Shown: positions 63,133 through 64,000 of the stretch, in pieces
Layout of the letters: each line of letters begins with the position of its first letter
Numbering within the stretch: position 1 is the stretch's first letter
Assembly: GCA_964204605.1 (NCBI GenBank)
Contig: OZ123195.1
Coordinates: 1,240,001-1,304,000, forward strand
DNA length: 64,000 nt
Direction: 5' to 3'
Origin: UBA961 sp014191195
Lineage (GTDB): Bacteria > Bacteroidota > Ignavibacteria > Kapaibacteriales > UBA961
Notes under the pieces: model-generated
The model's input: only the letters and a program-made list of their open reading frames with translations
Told to the model about the DNA's origin: nothing
The model's database searches: none
Program-made: the position numbers and the translations under genes

Positions 63133-64000
63133 CTATTTGGATTATATGGTTTTACCATAATTACTTCTTCTCTTTCCATCATAACTGCTCCTGGATGTGA
63201 GCCTTTTTTCTTTCTAATATATTTTTTGAATGTATATGAAACAGGGGTATAGCTAGCATTTCTAGATAAAGAATAATATGCTGTTATTGCTGCTGCTTTT
63301 TCAATGATATGTTTGGGTGGTATCCCTTTTCCTTTAATAATGGCATGGCTTCCGCTAACTCCCCTTGCATGAAGCCATATATCATTTGATTTAGCAAACT
63401 GTTTTGTTAATTGATCATTATTTTCGGCATTTTTCCCTAAATACACAGTAAAATCCTCACTTAACACAAATACTCTATAAGGTGAATCATGTTGAGTTTT
63501 TGTCTTTTGTACACCTAAAACAATCGAAGAATAAATACTATCTAATGATTCTATCTGCTTAGTTGAATTATAAGTATTTATATCTTTTTTTAAACTTTGT
63601 AGATTCTCTAATGTTTGCAGTAATTGAGGATATTTTTGTTGATTGATTTTTTCTTTTACTTTGTTTTTTCTAGCTTTTTCAAAATATATTTCTGCGTTTT
63701 CAATGCAAGTTTTATTCTTAATCACTGGTATAGAAATATACTGACCTTCATGATCAACACATTGCAAAGTATCTGTTACTATATTATGTGATTGATGTGT
63801 CTGTTCTAGTAATAGATTTCCATATAATATTGCTTTTGCAATTCTTTCCGATGATTTAGATTGATCTGTGATTTGGCTTAATGATTTCTGTATTTTTTCT
63901 ATAGACTGACTAATTTTCTTTTCTATATTTTCCTTCGATTTTAGGAATGAATTGCTATTTATTTCTAATCCTTTTGCTCTTCTGATTGCTTCACTAATAG
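63129..64000 (-). CDS. rqcH: NFACT/Rqc2 family ribosome quality control protein (5' truncated)
   Basis: The frame is open to the right window edge, so the N-terminal part is missing; an apparent start at 63767 is internal (TTG). The visible ~290 residues have ILYGNLLLEQ, IPVIKNKTCIENAEIYFEKARKNK, and the NFACT-R domain: GKNAENNDQLTKQFAKSNDIWLHARGVSGSHAII (in parts NAENNDQLTK, DIWLHARGVSGSHAI). RqcH/Rqc2 proteins add alanine tails to stalled peptides on the 50S subunit. The coiled coil is charged as expected. Confidence 0.85.
   Translation of the reverse strand, partial: ISEAIRRAKGLEINSNSFLKSKENIEKKISQSIEKIQKSLSQITDQSKSSERIAKAILYGNLLLEQTHQSHNIVTDTLQCVDHEGQYISIPVIKNKTCIENAEIYFEKARKNKVKEKINQQKYPQLLQTLENLQSLKKDINTYNSTKQIESLDSIYSSIVLGVQKTKTQHDSPYRVFVLSEDFTVYLGKNAENNDQLTKQFAKSNDIWLHARGVSGSHAIIKGKGIPPKHIIEKAAAITAYYSLSRNASYTPVSYTFKKYIRKKKGSHPGAVMMEREEVIMVKPYNPNS

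Overview
The window is a gene-dense stretch of an AT-rich bacterial chromosome. It carries about 50 protein genes, almost all housekeeping, with no tRNA, rRNA or CRISPR array that I could find. The lineage looks like the FCB group (Bacteroidota/Chlorobiota relatives, possibly a Kapaibacteria- or Ignavibacteria-type organism). Three secreted proteins end in Por/type IX secretion (T9SS) sorting domains. Two promoters fit the Bacteroidota-type TTG-N19/20-TAnnTTTG consensus. A CruA/CruP-like cyclase homologue, an SDR-type threonine dehydrogenase and the overall gene repertoire also fit. This placement is inference, not a measured phylogeny.

Layout. 1-4 kb: truncated OmpA-like protein, RsbW-like ATPase, ROK sugar kinase, DUF1028 T9SS cargo and an LprI-like protein. 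4.05-5.03 kb: a REP-associated tyrosine transposase (RAYT) followed by a 78-bp tandem array of GC-rich palindromes, which runs into the stop codon of an M42 aminopeptidase. 5-11.5 kb (minus strand): M42 peptidase, rplI-rpsF, then nnr / FAD oxidoreductase / hemW. 11.6-22.7 kb (plus strand): threonine dehydrogenase-like SDR, YyaL-like thioredoxin-fold protein, O-antigen-ligase-like membrane protein, rpmB with its own promoter and terminator, TPR protein, acidic orphan, UvrD-type helicase, glycosyltransferase and HAD phosphatase. 22.7-29.2 kb: desaturase (minus), then glmS, pgk, rhomboid and ispG (plus). A GC-rich three-hairpin element that may be a small RNA follows ispG.

29.3-40 kb: purM and rplS (minus), ald and the CruA/CruP-like protein (plus). 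A probable seven-gene minus-strand operon follows: mutS2-tsaD-SDR-ccmC-ccmD-ccmE-ccmE-like. It includes a 44-residue CcmD-like gene and a CcmE with a CxxxY heme motif. 40-49 kb: uvrA and gyrB converge with overlapping stops, then a hydrolase, an orphan peptide-binding lipoprotein, a FmdB zinc ribbon and trmO. 49-64 kb: TPR-adenylate cyclase, MCE protein, T9SS proteins, PepP-like peptidase, Na+/H+ antiporter, LOG protein, a cytochrome b that appears to have lost one heme site, transglutaminase-like protein, atypical response regulator, PhoD phosphatase, a YjbR-GNAT fusion and a truncated NFACT/Rqc2 gene.

Functional links: tsaD (t6A37 synthesis) and trmO (m6t6A37) act on the same tRNA position; the ccm genes supply heme for c-type cytochromes; uvrA, mutS2, gyrB and the UvrD-like helicase serve DNA maintenance. 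I see no large unknown defence or biosynthetic system. The best candidates for something new are the RAYT plus palindrome array, the three-hairpin RNA after ispG, the CxxxY CcmE with its degenerate tandem copy, and the mono-heme-looking cytochrome b.
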